Assembly: GCA_963681505.1 (NCBI GenBank) | Contig: OY811978.1 | Coordinates: forward strand, 4,248,230 to 4,312,229 | Origin: Eunapius fragilis | Taxonomy: Eukaryota; Porifera; Demospongiae; Spongillida; Spongillidae | Length of the DNA stretch: 64,000 nucleotides | Direction of reading: 5' to 3' | Part shown: positions 33,140 through 45,914 of the stretch, piece after piece | How positions within the stretch are numbered: position 1 is the stretch's first letter | Layout of the letters: each line of letters begins with the position of its first letter | Made by a program: the position numbers and the translations under genes | Notes under the pieces: generated by a model | Told to the model about the DNA's origin: nothing | The model's input: the letters and a program-made list of their open reading frames with translations, nothing else | Database searches by the model: none

Positions 33140-34355
33140 AATTAAATTTGATGGAGAGGAAGCTGCAGAGAGTGGTGGTCCTCTTCGGGAATACTTTGAG
33201 CTGCTCTGGAATACTTTACGCTAGCTGGGCCTGACGATTGTAGAATTCTTATTCACAATACACATGCATTAAATAATAATGAATTATGTAGTTTTGGAAT
33301 GTGCATTGCACTTGCCTTGATATGTGGAGACTGTCCCCCTCACTTCCTCTCCAAAGCTGTTTTGTCTAATGTGTTGGATCAAACAATGGGCACCTCAATA
33401 ATTGATGAAACACCCAATGAGGTTTATAAAGAGAGAGGGAAAAAGGTATGCTGTGTTTGAAAAAGTGCAGCATGAACATTTATTAAGATTGATATGTATT
33501 TGTACTAAATTGAAATTGCTTGGGTGTGATGGGTGTATTATTATTCTTAATATTTCAAATAAACTTGATTTGCATGCATACATTTTTCTAGATTGCATCA
33601 TGGTCATCAACATCTGAACTCCAAGCTCTACTTGATTCTGATCATTATCAATTTCGGTTTGAGGCTGGGGTTTCTCCACCGTCATCAACATTTGTAATAG
33701 ATGATACGAATAGAAATGCAGTGGATCTAGCTAAACGTTTTATTAATTATTCATCAAAAGCAGAATTGGATCAACTGCAGTGCGGTCTGGAGACATTTTT
33801 GAAGAAACATGCAGACTTCATAAAACCACTGTTTGCTAAACATGCTACTGGATTAACAGCCCAAGCAATGTTTTTAATCAAGTGGTCACTCTCTGGTACC
33901 ATCGCACGTGGAATTAAGGAAGCTGTCATTGTGGCGTGGACAGAGTATGTTTGGAACATCAAAGGTACAGCAACAACTGATGTATACTAAAATGTAATTA
34001 TTTTTCTTTACCTCTTGCAAACACTTTATTCAGATGGACGATCAACCACAATTGACAATTGTCCCATGAATTGTGCTATTAACAAGTTGTTATTTTTCAT
34101 AACAGGCACATCTGAGATTCCTCCTGCAGGATTAAAAAATTGAACAGATATTTCAAGATGATTTCGGTCAGCGTGTCTACATGTGGACCTACATTGTATC
34201 TACCTATTTCATTGACTGAAGTAATGTTATTTCAGAGTAGAATGGATTATGCAATTTGTTGTGCTCAAGGATTTGGTATTTCCATCGCTTCTTTACCTCT
34301 GTATGATATACTCCAACCTAGTTTGAATATTAAATGCAATACAGGTCCATTGTAG
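33140..34355 (+). pseudogene. HECT-type E3 ubiquitin ligase domain, frameshifted
   Basis: HECT ligases take ubiquitin onto a catalytic Cys and pass it to a substrate. The HECT order is visible: LIKFDGEEAAESGGPLREYF (about 33150-33210), GPDDCRILIHNTHALNNNEL and CPPHFLSKAVLSNVLDQ (to 33421), then exon 33592-33964 (FLKKHADFIKPLFAKHATG and WTEYVWNIK), and finally exon 34106-34355 with GTSEIPPAGL, the catalytic region VSTCGPTLYLPI (Cys at 34182-34184) and RMDYAICCAQGFG. Two breaks disrupt it: a TAG plus frame change at about 33220-33230, and a one-base shift in an A run at about 34125-34135 that creates TGA. The G-G-P-L-R opening and end region resemble the G2E3-like branch (inference). Upstream exons are uncertain. 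Either a decayed gene or one with assembly errors; the two homopolymer-independent faults favour decay. Confidence 0.75.
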
Positions 34356-34655
34356 TCGATGCAGTGGAGAAAGAAGTATGTGTGTAGTCAACGTTTAGAA
34401 ATATGGGATGTGATTTGTGTCAAAATTAAATGCTATTCTAAATTAAAAACCTTTGCACTGCCTGGTCTAACTGATACTACACTTCGTACTTACTGGTCCA
34501 TTTCATATGGTAGCCGTGCAAATTGCATCATACAAGTGCATGCTAGAATCGAGAGAAACTCTGATCGAATTACACGCCAGCGATTGCCAGAATACTTACC
34601 CTGGCTCTCATACGGAATGGACGAGGATAATAGAGACCCAGACTGCTCATAGGGA

Positions 34656-35580
34656 ATTTCAATTTTTTTGATGTTCGTGTATTAGGATACTATCGAACTA
34701 CGGAATGGCCATGTAGTTTATCGCCACCCACGCAACTAATTGCGCTGCGCGTTACACACACAAAGTTGTATGTTACGCACGCTAATTTAGAGTAGTATTT
34801 TATTTTGCATGGCACAAATCACATCCCATATAGAAACTGCTGGTCTTTATTCCATAGACGGAGTTATATATAAACAGATGCATTTGGAAACCCACTGTTT
34901 AACATCGCTCAAAATGATTGCGTGGCATAATAATTATATTATAAAACCTTTATTTGGTACTGCAGTTACATGGGTATGGCATTGACGTTAAGATGCATGA
35001 ACTGATTTTAATCTAGGCATCATGGGGCTGTGTCCACCGCGCTAGCGTACCGACGCACAAATCATGCACCGAACTGTATGACACTTGTATGCACCACAGT
35101 ACTGCAGTACATGCCAACCCACGTGGGTATACACACAAAGGGGGTTTAATAGGATCTATGGGAAACTGGTTGTAAACTGCACGGTCTGGTTCGCGCCGTG
35201 ATCTCATGTTGTGCAGGCAGTCATTCTACCCATTGTTAACTCTTCCGCTGGCTGCATGCGATTCCTCCTCAATACCTATCCCTCAGACGACCTCTCGGTT
35301 CGGGCACTAGCTGGCTTCCCTGACAGGCTGCATGGTTGTAAAAACTGGATAATCCCTCGCCCAGCCTAGTAAAGCTAAGTTACTCCACTTCAAGTCCGTT
35401 TGAGCGCACTCCTTGGTTTCAAAAGCGTGGGATGAGTTCCAATCTAAATGCTGTGATTGCTTAAAACTAGAAACCAGTACTGAAAAAAGGAATGATACCA
35501 AAAGTGGCAAACGATAGGTTAATAATAACGCCAGTGAAAAATGTATCAGTTAGCTATAGTACTTGTTAAAATTTCCCCCT
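34656..35580. other. No gene seen
   Basis: Short open frames on both strands without recognisable domains. An open stretch at 34359-34652 just upstream (RANCIIQVHARIERNSD) follows the HECT stop and is also unassigned. Confidence 0.35.
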
Positions 35581-36925
35581 GCACAATAAAAGAGCCAGGA
35601 AAGGGTTACAAACTTTATTTATGATGTGCACACAAGGTTGAAATAATTTCCATTGGCATTGGCTGTATTGAACCAAAATTGCATTGCTCTTCAGTATTGA
35701 GTTACAATTATTGTCATTTATCCTAATGCGTATTTATTGGGAAAAATACAATCCATTATTATTGCAAATGTTTTTGAATATGTACAAATTAGTCCAAAAA
35801 GCTTGAAATAGGGAAGGGGGGGGGGGGGGGGGGGGGGGTGCATGAATGTAAATTAAAACATAAAAACGCCAAAACATAAAACTATATAAAGTGACACTCC
35901 GAAGGGAAAAATAAGGCCATTGCCCAACGCCACGGAGTAGTTACATGTAAAGTTCCGTCTCTCAAGCTCTATCCGAATCCTATCAAAAAGTAGTAAGTTG
36001 GAGCCAAATTGCCGTACGAATCCTCCGTGATTCGCCCACTGAGAGCTGAAGCATGTGTCTCATATAGGAAAATAACTTCTTTTTCTCATATCACCAGAAA
36101 ATGTACAAAATATACGCAGCGTTGCGTGCAATTTCGAAATTAGTATTTATGAATTGTTAAACCTCAGGAACTGGGAAAGGCATTCGGGATAGCGGCTCAA
36201 CCGAGTATGATTACTCGGGGGAAAAGGCTGCTCGTGATAGCTTACTGAACAAATTCTCGCCCTTTTGGTTTTGGAGTTCCGGCGTAGCAGATCGATTCCC
36301 CCACACTAGCAGGAAGAGACACGTACAAACAACACCCATTCGTTTTACCAGAGATCATTGTTTGTGACTGCTGCCTCTTGTTTTGGACTCAATTGAACCT
36401 AATGATTCTGCAACAGCTCTCCAAGACTCCAACATTCCACTTCCGCAACATTAAGCATACGCGTACACGTAGCCACGTGCACAATACCTACTTAGACACA
36501 CCGTACATTAAATTCCATGCATACCTGTAATAGGATTGGTGCTGCCAAAAATCGAGCGATTTGCAACCGAACTTTGGTCGCGTCGTACCAGACCCTATTT
36601 AATTTGTTTCTCAATAAATAGGTCTGGGAACGAGACAATTTTATAACTATGTTTGCTATTTTCTTTTTCCCTTCCCAATCAATAAACCTTGTTTCCTTTC
36701 TTTTTACACCATTATAACCTTCCTTCCTATATACTCTCTACTTTCTCGTAGAGAAGATTTTATCACTTGTATTATTTAATGGGTGCATTGAAGAGTATTG
36801 GTTGTTTGATTATCATTTTCACGTGGAATTTACATTTTGATACACAGCTGAAATGGTCAACACAGAATTCCACAAATGTGCACATGCATTGATCTATTCA
36901 ATTATTGGATATCTAATCATGCAAG
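35580..36925 (+). repeat. Duplicated 5' flank of receptor copies 2 and 3 (first member)
   Basis: This stretch is homologous to parts of 43950-45987. Shared blocks include GTGACACTCCGAAGGGAAAA, CATTGCCCAACGCCACGGAG, TAGTAAGTTGGAGCC and GCAATTTCGAAATTAGTATT, ending with the signal-peptide exon. It includes a poly-G run at about 35817-35838. The second member contains about 900 extra bases. Confidence 0.8.
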
Positions 36926-39900
36926 GTAAGTAATTTGAAAATTTAGAACCATGTACATGTAATTTACTTTTCGAGGTGCACCATGATGCAGTGTTATAGA
37001 AAAGCATGGGAAAGCATGGTAACATTCAATTTACCTGCAAGATAATTGCAGCGTATGTTGACAGGGGAGGCATTCGCCTATGATGGTAAAAAAAAATGAT
37101 ATAAATTCTTAGCTAATGTCCTTCTCAGACAACATTTAACACCATCAAAAATGCTTAACTATTTGAATTTTGAGTATGCCTCGCCACTTCCTTAATGTTT
37201 ATGAATAACAATTCCTTTGTTGTGTTAAGATTCGGCCCAGCCTCTTCGATTGACAAAACGTGGAATGTTTCAATGGCACGCATGCGTAATCCTAATTATC
37301 ACAGTAATATATTGCATTCCGCCCCCCTACAGTAAGTACTAGTGATACCATTTCACTGAGTGCTAGGTGGTTTATGTATTCTTTATGGATCCCTCTGAGG
37401 AGGTGCCAATCCATCTGTACCATTAGCAGCTTTTGCTTGATCAATCCTGCTCCACCTCCACTCTTGGCCTGACCTGATTACATAACTCAATAGAAGCATT
37501 CTCAGACTGCCTCGTTCTGCTCTGCTGTGTTTGTGTCCATTATGTTTTTATCTTATTTCAGCCTCTCCACACATTGAAACTTAATCTGAATTACCCAGAC
37601 GTGGTCTTTATGTCTCTTTCGCACTCCACCTAGTTGTGTTCAAATGCTAAAAGATACTGGCCCAGATAGTTTTTCAATAGCATCTGTCACCACACTGGTC
37701 CCTGCCCAAATTTCTAGCCCAAATTTTTTAAACCTCTTGTCCCAGAAATTATGCACAGATCCATCCATGTATTGAAGCAGTTCATTTGTCCCTTGACTTT
37801 TATAACACATGTCAAGGCCTAATATGTTAAGCTGAAAGATTATTGATAACCAACATGCAACATGATTGATTTTCTAGTTATCGACAATATCACAGCTGTG
37901 AATGATGGTGTTTCCAATGCATCCATTCAATGCTTATTTCGGGACAACCAGTCTCTCTACTGCTTGGTGTGCTGCAGTACTGATCCAACAGCTCCTCTTG
38001 ACTCATTTATCATTGTATCAAGACCAACAATGCAAGCAGGTGTCTACTGCATGATACCAGGGGAATTGTGTTTGTAATAGCTTTTTTCCTTTTCAAACAG
38101 TAACCATTTTTCCTTTTTTCAAACAGTAACCACACATATATGTTTCTCCAGGTATCTATAGGTGCAGAGAAAGGAATATATATATTATCCATTGTAATAC
38201 AGCAATCATTGCCACCATCATTACCATCTTTGCCCTTTGTGTTGTCTTGGTCATTATTGCCATGGTGATTCTCTTCATTTGAATCAGGAGGAGGGGAAAA
38301 TGTGCAATTATAAACCTATTGTAACCATGGTTACCAAATTATTTGTGCATCAGCCCACACACGCATAATTATATCCTGCTCTTCTGCTCTTCAACACACA
38401 CACACACACACACACTTTCATGCACACTCATTCCCACATATATACCCCACATGAAAAAGGAGACAAGGCAAACAGGTAAATCCATGCATGCCGAATGTGC
38501 ATAGGTGTCAGGGAAGCCAGCCAGTCCTAAGGTGTGCAACAATTGAGGGACAGTAACCTGTCACAAGGCTGCATTCAGAAGGTTGAACTAAAGTGTTGTA
38601 ATACGAACTTGAGGTTAAAGTTAGTCACGTATTGTTGATATGTGTATGTGTATATAAGCATGCACGTATGTTGGAAATATAGATGAACATGATGATGATG
38701 GCAGTTCTCTGAGTTATTGGCCTAAGTTAATGTATACTGCTGCAGTGTAGTATAGTTTTGGTGGTCTACAGCGTCGGCACGATAGCACGTTACTATACGG
38801 CCTTCTACAATAGGGTAAATATTAAAGCTGGCTATTACTTTAGTAGCAATGACGCAGATAGTATGATAGTATGTACTGCATGCTTACACTGTGAATTCAT
38901 TTTCAGATTTCATCCACTTCGTTGTAAGAGCTACAGAAGCAGAGGGAGTGAGGCTTGTGGAACGCGTAGCATGGCGCATGCATGTAGTGTTGAATCATAC
39001 AAAGTGTTCTGCGTATTTACCTGCATGACTGAATTTTTTATGATTACTCGTCCTAGACCATATACCGGTACCTCTGAAGTGGTCGCCTCTAATGCCGTGT
39101 ACATGTACATGTTCAGTAATCATGATAGAATATAAAACGAATGCTCATGTATGCGGGACTCCGAACATGTGGATGCAGCCGATCAGACGTCCACAACCGA
39201 GGACACTATACATGTGTATAGCATCCCCGACAATAAGGTATAAATATTGTGTGAGCGCGATTTTACGTAACGCGCGCAAGATAGATAATACGATTAACAA
39301 GTCGAAACAATGACGTCGCGACAGAATGCGGTTTCATAACATTTCGAAGTACAGGGATGGTCGGGTGTGGATGGATAGTGTATGTGGCCCTAACATCTGG
39401 GGCGCTTAATTACTCCCGCCACATGCCTCCCATGCATGGTATCCCCACAGTCCCATATCATACAACAATTGGTGTATCGTCGCCAACTTAATAAGACACA
39501 GATAGGCGTGAAATGGTACAGCACACAGACCAATGCTCTAAACATAGCACCAAACAAACATATAGCCGGCAACCAGTAACAACATCAAAAACCAGCAAGT
39601 TTTCATTGTGCCATTTCATATTCACCATTCTTCATTTTGCTTTTTGCAAAAGGCCCTTCCCCACGTAGCCACGCCCCCACCATCCATCCAGGCATGTATC
39701 CTGCTTCCATTAAAATATTTTTAAAAATAAGAGTCAAATAGTGTGTGCCATTTTAGGCTAACCGATTGCTTGCTATTCGAAAATCATATGAAAATCCAAT
39801 ATTTTTTTGCCAGATGTTGCCCTATTTGGTGTCTAGCCAGCCGCTTTGATGTGGGGCACGTGCTGACTCCTTTTAAATAGTTTTGTGTGCTTCCTTCTCT

Positions 39901-40437
39901 TGTCAAATAGCAGTAAGCTTTTCATTATTATTATTACTGCCCATTTAATATGTTACCATATGTTATTTTAAAGGGAAATTGTCAAGAGTTCTTTCAGATA
40001 ATCTAAATCTGTCAGCCGCACTAGTCATCAAAGTAAATAGCTTACGTGTGAGAATTTATGTGACTGTGCATGTGTACATGTGTGTGTGTTTGCATGTGTG
40101 TGGTGTGCATGTGTGTATGTGTGTTGTACACTGTAGGACTATGCTGGGGACCATACGAGTATCTGCAATGGATGCAATCAATTAACTACTAACAATTAAT
40201 TTAAAGATCCAGTTAAATATGCATTACTAGTTCAGCTACCTTTGGTTAAAGCATGGAGCAGGCACATGTGTGTGTTCTGGACACCAGCACTGGATAAGTG
40301 CACACATACACACAAGCATTCCTGTGCTCATGCATGCTTTTCCTTATACAGCATATCATCATGCCAATGGATGGCAGCTATTCTGTGCCACCGAAAGCCA
40401 CAATACCAGAGATATGTATACTAGCGTATTTCTTAGA
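36853..40437 (+). pseudogene. Ig/FN3 receptor copy 2, chimeric pseudogene
   Basis: The signal exon 36853-36925 is intact (MVNTEFHKCAHALIYSIIGY). The Ig and FN3 exons are absent. The membrane-proximal exon, 37878-38039, lacks about 156 nt relative to copy 1; its start matches copy 3 and its end copy 1. The transmembrane exon from about 38206 ends in an in-frame TGA after VILFI. A 16-nt microexon-like sequence at 38460-38475 follows a mutated acceptor. Tail sequence homologous to copy 1 lies at about 39060-39237 (SEVVASNAVYMYMF) and contains a stop. A further tail exon at 40352-40411 (DGSYSVPPKA) has lost its GT donor. The array logic and phases identify the family; the breaks mark it as nonfunctional. 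Its intron 1 holds the gypsy remnant shared with copy 3. Confidence 0.82.
37345..37800 (-). mobile_element. Ty3/gypsy pol 3' remnant in intron 1 of copy 2
   Basis: Read on the minus strand, a degenerate frame ends with VVTDAIEKLSGPVSFSI and GGVRKRHKDHV, the usual post-integrase tail of gypsy Pol (EKLSGPVSY...RRHQDH). It is homologous to 46745-47520 in copy 3. Only fragments remain. Confidence 0.65.
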
Positions 40438-40926
40438 TACAAATTATAGCATGTTTGGATGCACACACGCTCATTGACGCACACACATCCATACACACAT
40501 TACAGTTACAATAACTCATGATCAAGCTACCTGGAAGGATATATGGAGGTACCTGGAACTATACACTTATCACATGGACACTGGTATTAACTACCGAGAC
40601 CTTTTAATTAATGAATTATACAGCGGTGCATATTGGAGTGCTATTCTTCAATAGTCTGCTATAACAGAAGCTACCTATGTGTAATTGATCAGAAACACTT
40701 TTAAATAGTATGTTCCACGATAGAAGTTACTCCGAGAAAACCCCACGTAACGGAGGGTTGTTCATGGCACCATTTGGACTAGGTCATGAGTGCTGGTTGA
40801 GATCTGACGACTTTAAATTATTCGAGCGTGCTGATGCAGCCCCCGGTATGGAGCCATTTATACATAGTAAAATTTTTTTGTTTTGCAGGTGGTTGTGTGG
40901 TCATTTGTATACCTGGTAAATCATCC

Positions 40927-41385
40927 TTATCAAATTTTCCAGGACAAGCAAACGAAAAGTAACGCTCGTATTGAAGTGTATGGTTGATTATAAATTCAGT
41001 GCCAAATAACTTTATGATGGATAGTCCAATTTAAGATGTGTAAGGACCATTTGATAGAAGCTCTTTGGAGTTCACGGAAAATCAAAACATTTGAAAACTT
41101 GAAAAACTACCCAGAAGGGTGATTCTGCTGGAAAGTGTACCATATACATTTATATGGTAGTTTTTCAAGTTTCAAATTATTTTTACTTTCTGTGAATTCC
41201 AAAAAGCTTCTATCAAATGGTCCTTATGCATCCTAAATTGGACTATCCATCATAAAGTTATTTGGCACTGAATTTATAATTAGCCATACACTTCAATGCG
41301 AGCGTTACTTTTCTTTTGCTTGTCCTGGAAATTTCAAAAAGTATAACAAGGGTGATTTTGCTGGACACTGTTCCATATATATATA
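40927..41385. mobile_element. Foldback MITE, same family as 13708-17055
   Basis: Two inverted copies of the MITE sequence face each other: TTTTCCAGGACAAGCAAACG...GGACCATTTGATAGAAGC and its inverse, with TIR-like GGGTGATTTTGCTGGACACT at the right end. About 460 bp, noncoding, between the receptor copy 2 remnant and fragment 2b. Confidence 0.85.
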
Positions 41386-41407
41386 ATTATATATACAAAT
41401 GTTTGTA

Positions 41408-42770
41408 CAGGAGGAACAAGGAAAGGTGAATTTACTTGCGCTCTGGATATAACTACGTAGGATATACCATTGTACATGGCCTTATCAGCTGTAATGTAAT
41501 GATTTTGTAGTGGAGACATCACGGCTCCCAACAGCCACCAGGTGGTGGTAGACGTCTAGTAGTAAAGTTCATTGCTGTATTAGATTTTCCTGTTATAAAA
41601 TGCTCTTTAATAACTTTTTGAATATGTTGCATATGTCCAAACATCACATCATATGGCATTAATACTACTTATGAAGAAGTGACCTCACCACAGACCCCAG
41701 CTGATCATAAGGATGGGGGGGGGGAATCGCTAAAGATGTCTATTCCACTCCTAACCTCTTTGTAATAGCACTCCTAGTGGCTTTGAAGTCCAAAAATATA
41801 TAAGTGCTAAGAACAGTGTTATAATTACACATTAAGACAAGTGTATAAAAACATTACTCTAATTGATGGCAATCTAAATGGAAAGTTGATGTCTATCTAA
41901 GCTCACTTAATTTCTCTTTCAGATATTACCGCATCCCCATCCTACGCAGATAAACGCACAGGGCATATATATATATATATGCCCTGTGCGTGGATCTATA
42001 GAGACGCAACTACACTTAATTATATCTGAAATGTGGTCTTCTGCAATGTCAGTTGACTGAGCACATGTGCCTTATATACTGTCTCCTGAATGGCACATGT
42101 GCTCAGTCAACTGTCATTGCAGAAGACCACATTTCCAGATATAATTAACCAATTAAGTGTAGTTATTATTATATAGCGTGCAGGCCTATGTCAGTATGGA
42201 CTTGCATTTTATGAAAATGCTGGTAATAATACAAGGATCCCTGGTTTTTACAGATGGTTCCATAATTTAGCTTACATGATGTTGATACTGAAAGATAAGT
42301 GATGTCATATTTGGTGAACTGACATAAGGGAGATAATGCTACATCACTTGAGGCTGCAAACCACAGCTAGGATACGCATCCTTGCCTGTATGGGGTACAG
42401 CAGAAATGATTACACAATTCGGCTGTATAACCTCATCCACCTACATCTACATGTATGTCCTGTGGTTCACTGTTAGTATAGACACCTCCTGTTCGAAGGG
42501 CAAGAAATTTAGATGGGACCTAGATACTGTGTGGGTTAGTTGGTGTGGTGGGATGGAGCACATGTCTTTGAGGTCATTCTGTGACAGACATGTGGGTAGT
42601 CTGTAGGACATGGCATCTTCCACACACGTCCCATGCACACACATGTTGTACTCACAAGTGACCCATCCCAGCACACCCAAATCAGCACAGCACATTCCCT
42701 TTCACTGATGATGACCACACTCTTTCTGCAAAGGAAGTCTTCCCACATGAGGCATCAGGTGGCAATGAAG
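41408..42770 (+). pseudogene. 3' fragment of a type-B receptor (copy 2b)
   Basis: This stretch is homologous to the tail exons and introns of copy 3. It has a microexon-like GAGGAACAAGGAAAG (15 nt rather than 16) at about 41411-41425, an exon at about 41641-41702 (SYGINTTYEEVTSP) running into a poly-G run, an exon start at about 41923 that has one base less than copy 3 and is cut by a palindromic MITE, and an exon at about 42693-42769 (DDDHTLSAKEV...HEASGGNE). No transmembrane or extracellular exons precede it. The TTYEEV motif fits the ITSM pattern TxYxxV. Confidence 0.8.
42009..42174. mobile_element. Palindromic MITE, ~165 bp
   Basis: Arms ACTACACTTAATTATATCTG and ATGTGGTCTTCTGCAATG pair with their inverses up to TTAAGTGTAGTT. 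It is inserted in the copy 2b exon region. A shorter palindrome (ACAGGGCATATATAT) lies just before it. Confidence 0.87.
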
Positions 42771-42859
42771 GGGTGTGTGCACTTGGTATGTTATAACAGG
42801 AGAGTATGCCTCCTCATGTATGGGGACGCTCTGGCTTCTGCTTTTTTATTCTAGCTATG

Positions 42860-43900
42860 CTCACTGGGAGCCGCGGAGGGTTTGATGAGGGACTGCTGGC
42901 AGTCGGGTCTCTGTTGCTGAGCTCTTCGTGATGGAACAATGCCTGGTGTCTCCTCATTTGCTGTTTTGTAGTCAAGGCTGATCTAAACTGTCAAAAGTAG
43001 TACAGTGGCTGACAAGCTATTCATTCTCTCTCAGGTGCAACAACTCATTGATAACCGCATTTGGTCTGCCTGCTACAGAGTGATTTGCAGACCTTATTTC
43101 ATCCAATATAAATTTTGTATAGAGAGAACACAATGAGGGTAAGGATATTTGAAAGACCCGGGGAAAAGGGAGATGATTTCTGCTGGCATAGACATCACAT
43201 AAAGCCTTTGAAATTGTTGAGTTTCGAAATCAAGTGTTTTGGAAAGAGTGAAGTTCATCTTGGATTGTCCTGAATCACCTGATTTCAAAGAAGGCTGACC
43301 ACATTGGTGTGCTGTTGAGTTTGAAACATAATTTCACACTCCTTACAATGACAGTGTAGTGATATTGATGGTTAACCTCTTACTCATGTATGTGCAAAGT
43401 TTTTTTAAAGAACCCATTGCATTCAAGACTCCCTGCATGCCAGAAACAGGCACAAAATGAAAATCTTGTGTAACATATATACTCATCCCTCTGCAGGTAT
43501 ACTATGGATATGGATATGTGCATGTTCATTAATGTAAAATGGAAATGTAGACAATTAAAGGGGCACATGGTACTTCAAAATGAGTATAAGGATTAATGTC
43601 ACTGAAGACCTGCTCAATTTGCTTGCCACAAAACCATCTGCAACACTGTCATGTTGAACGAACTTTGGTGTTTGGTGGTGCTGGCATGGGATGCATGCAA
43701 GCGGCATGATGACACACCCCAGTGATTTATGGAGGGAGGCCAGAAAGTCTCTCTTAAGTCAACTCTTAATACAACCTCTTTTGTGTGGGAAATATAGAAC
43801 TATTACATTTTCCCTTATTGCTAGACCCTTGTTTCCTTCCTTTTTACACTACTATTGCCTTTGAATCCTAACATTCTATGTTTTATTATTACTTGTAAAA
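42860..43900. other. No gene seen
   Basis: AT-rich sequence between receptor fragment 2b and the copy 3 flank. Short frames on both strands have no recognisable domain. A MITE fragment related to 55508-55796 lies near 43830-43900. Confidence 0.35.
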
Positions 43901-43949
43901 TGTAAATAAAAACATTGCTAATGACTTTAATTATATTGAGAAGCAACAT

Positions 43950-45914
43950 ACAACCATATTTGCATTATTGGTTTTCAGTATTGAGTTACAAATATTGCCA
44001 TTTATAGAATTGTGATCTATACAAACCATTATCACAAGTGAAAATGTTGTAACTTTGTACATATGCAACTCAATTAGCCTAAAAAGCTTGAAAGAGGGTA
44101 CTCTGTTACATATACATGCTGGCCTTGTAGGTACTGTTTGCAATTTGCACAGCCATATATAAACTATTCAATATGCCATATAATAAGCTAAGTATGATGA
44201 AACAGCAAAAACATTAGGAATAATACATGTGATATAGAGAACTGGGTGGGGGTGTTAGGACCAAATTTTTCTTCTACCACTTTCAAAGGATATAGAGAGG
44301 ATCAATTATGGATGAATATTTTTAATTCTTGTTCTGTGAGTAGGCCTAGGCCTCCTTGTTCACTTTTGCAAAACATTAGTTGTATGTACATACCTACAAC
44401 TAAACCAGTATGAAGTGGAAGTAATTAGAAGTGTTGAATTGAAGGATAATGATCACGCGTTACCCCTGGAACGAACGTTCCCTAGGGGTAACGCGCATTG
44501 ATGGCTTGTAATTTCATTTTACTATAAGTAGAAGATCGATTAACTGGCACGTGAGGAACACGCCTCTGCTTTTTCTTGATTTTCGACGTTGCGTTCGCCG
44601 CCGCTTGTCATCGTTATTTGAGCTATTCTCTGTTGAAATCGATGGCGCGATGATTTCAAAGCATGCAGTGTTGTGCAGGAGGAAGTATGTGTCCGTATTT
44701 TCAAGGAAAAGAACAATGGACACTACTACTGTGTGACATGCAATCGGCCAACAGATGGCTTTGTTGTGACTGTAGTTTGCGGTCAGAACGAGGATCCCGG
44801 TATGCGGCCACAAGGAGATCCCAATATATTGTCTGATATCAGGAACCAACCATTTTTCAATACTTGATTATTGGGACCATGGTTACGTTACCCCTGGGGA
44901 ACGTGATGCATGCGCAGATAGACAATTAGCTAAGAAGCACCATTTATCAGCCTCTACGGTATTGTGTTAAATCCCGAGTGAATAATCGATGCAAAACATA
45001 AAAACTACATACAGTGACACTGAAGGGAAAAATAGACAATTGCCCAACACCACGGAGTCCTACTATTACTGATTACATGTAAAGATCCGCCTCTATAGCT
45101 CTACCCGACTCTTATCAGAAATATAGTAAGTTGGAGCCGAATTGCCGCATGAATGTGAACTATATTCGCTCTCTGAGAACTGAAGCATGCATCTCATGAG
45201 GAAACGTTACTTCCTTTTCTCGTATCACCAGAAAATGTCCCACATGATATGTTGCGTGTAATTTCGAAATTAGTATTATAGAATTGTTAACTAACCACCC
45301 TTGCGCGCAAGGGATCTTAGCACATGTCTTCTAATTAAGGGCGAGGAACTGGGAAAGGCACTTATGGTTTTCAATTGTCGAAAAAAGATGTGCTTTCCTC
45401 AACGTCATTCTGTGCTATTTGTACAATTAAGACGCGGTTATGCACACATTTATAATGATTCACTTGTGAACAGAGGGAACTGAACTTTTTGGTGAAGTAA
45501 GGGGAGGGAAGGGGAGTGAGGGATATCAATCATTTGTGAAGGATGGAAATGTTCACACTGTGCCACTACTGATTATATTGTAGGTGTATTGCGGGCTCTA
45601 ACGCTGCGGGATATTGGAAATTGCATACTGGTAAGGAGCAAGTACAAGATCCCAAAATGTATTTTAGCATAGAGAAGTGGTCTGTGTAGCATGAAGTCCA
45701 GAAAATATGACCTTGATCGCGTTTACCGATGACGTTTCAAACGCAATGGATTTTATAAAATTTGGGTCACAAAAGTTTGTCATGAACTGTCCCAAATGCT
45801 ATATTTTAATTTTAAAATAGGATTTTGATATTATTCAATGGGTGCAATGAATTACCAATGACTAGTATTGAATATCATTCCTATGTGGAATTTACATTTC
45901 GATACACAGCCGAA
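43950..45914 (+). repeat. Duplicated 5' flank of receptor copies 2 and 3 (second member)
   Basis: Homologous blocks to 35580-36852 lie at about 43975-44100 and 44995-45290 and directly before the signal exon. The intervening part, about 44110-44990, has no counterpart upstream of copy 2. Confidence 0.78.
44455..44900. mobile_element. Probable insertion with TTACCCCTGG ends
   Basis: A small palindrome, GCGTTACCCCTGGAACG/CGTTCCCTAGGGGTAACGC, opens the segment and ACGTTACCCCTGGGGAACG closes it. The enclosed open frame (YYCVTCNRPTDGFVVTVV) is unrecognised. It is absent from the parallel flank of copy 2, which favours an insertion. Confidence 0.4.
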
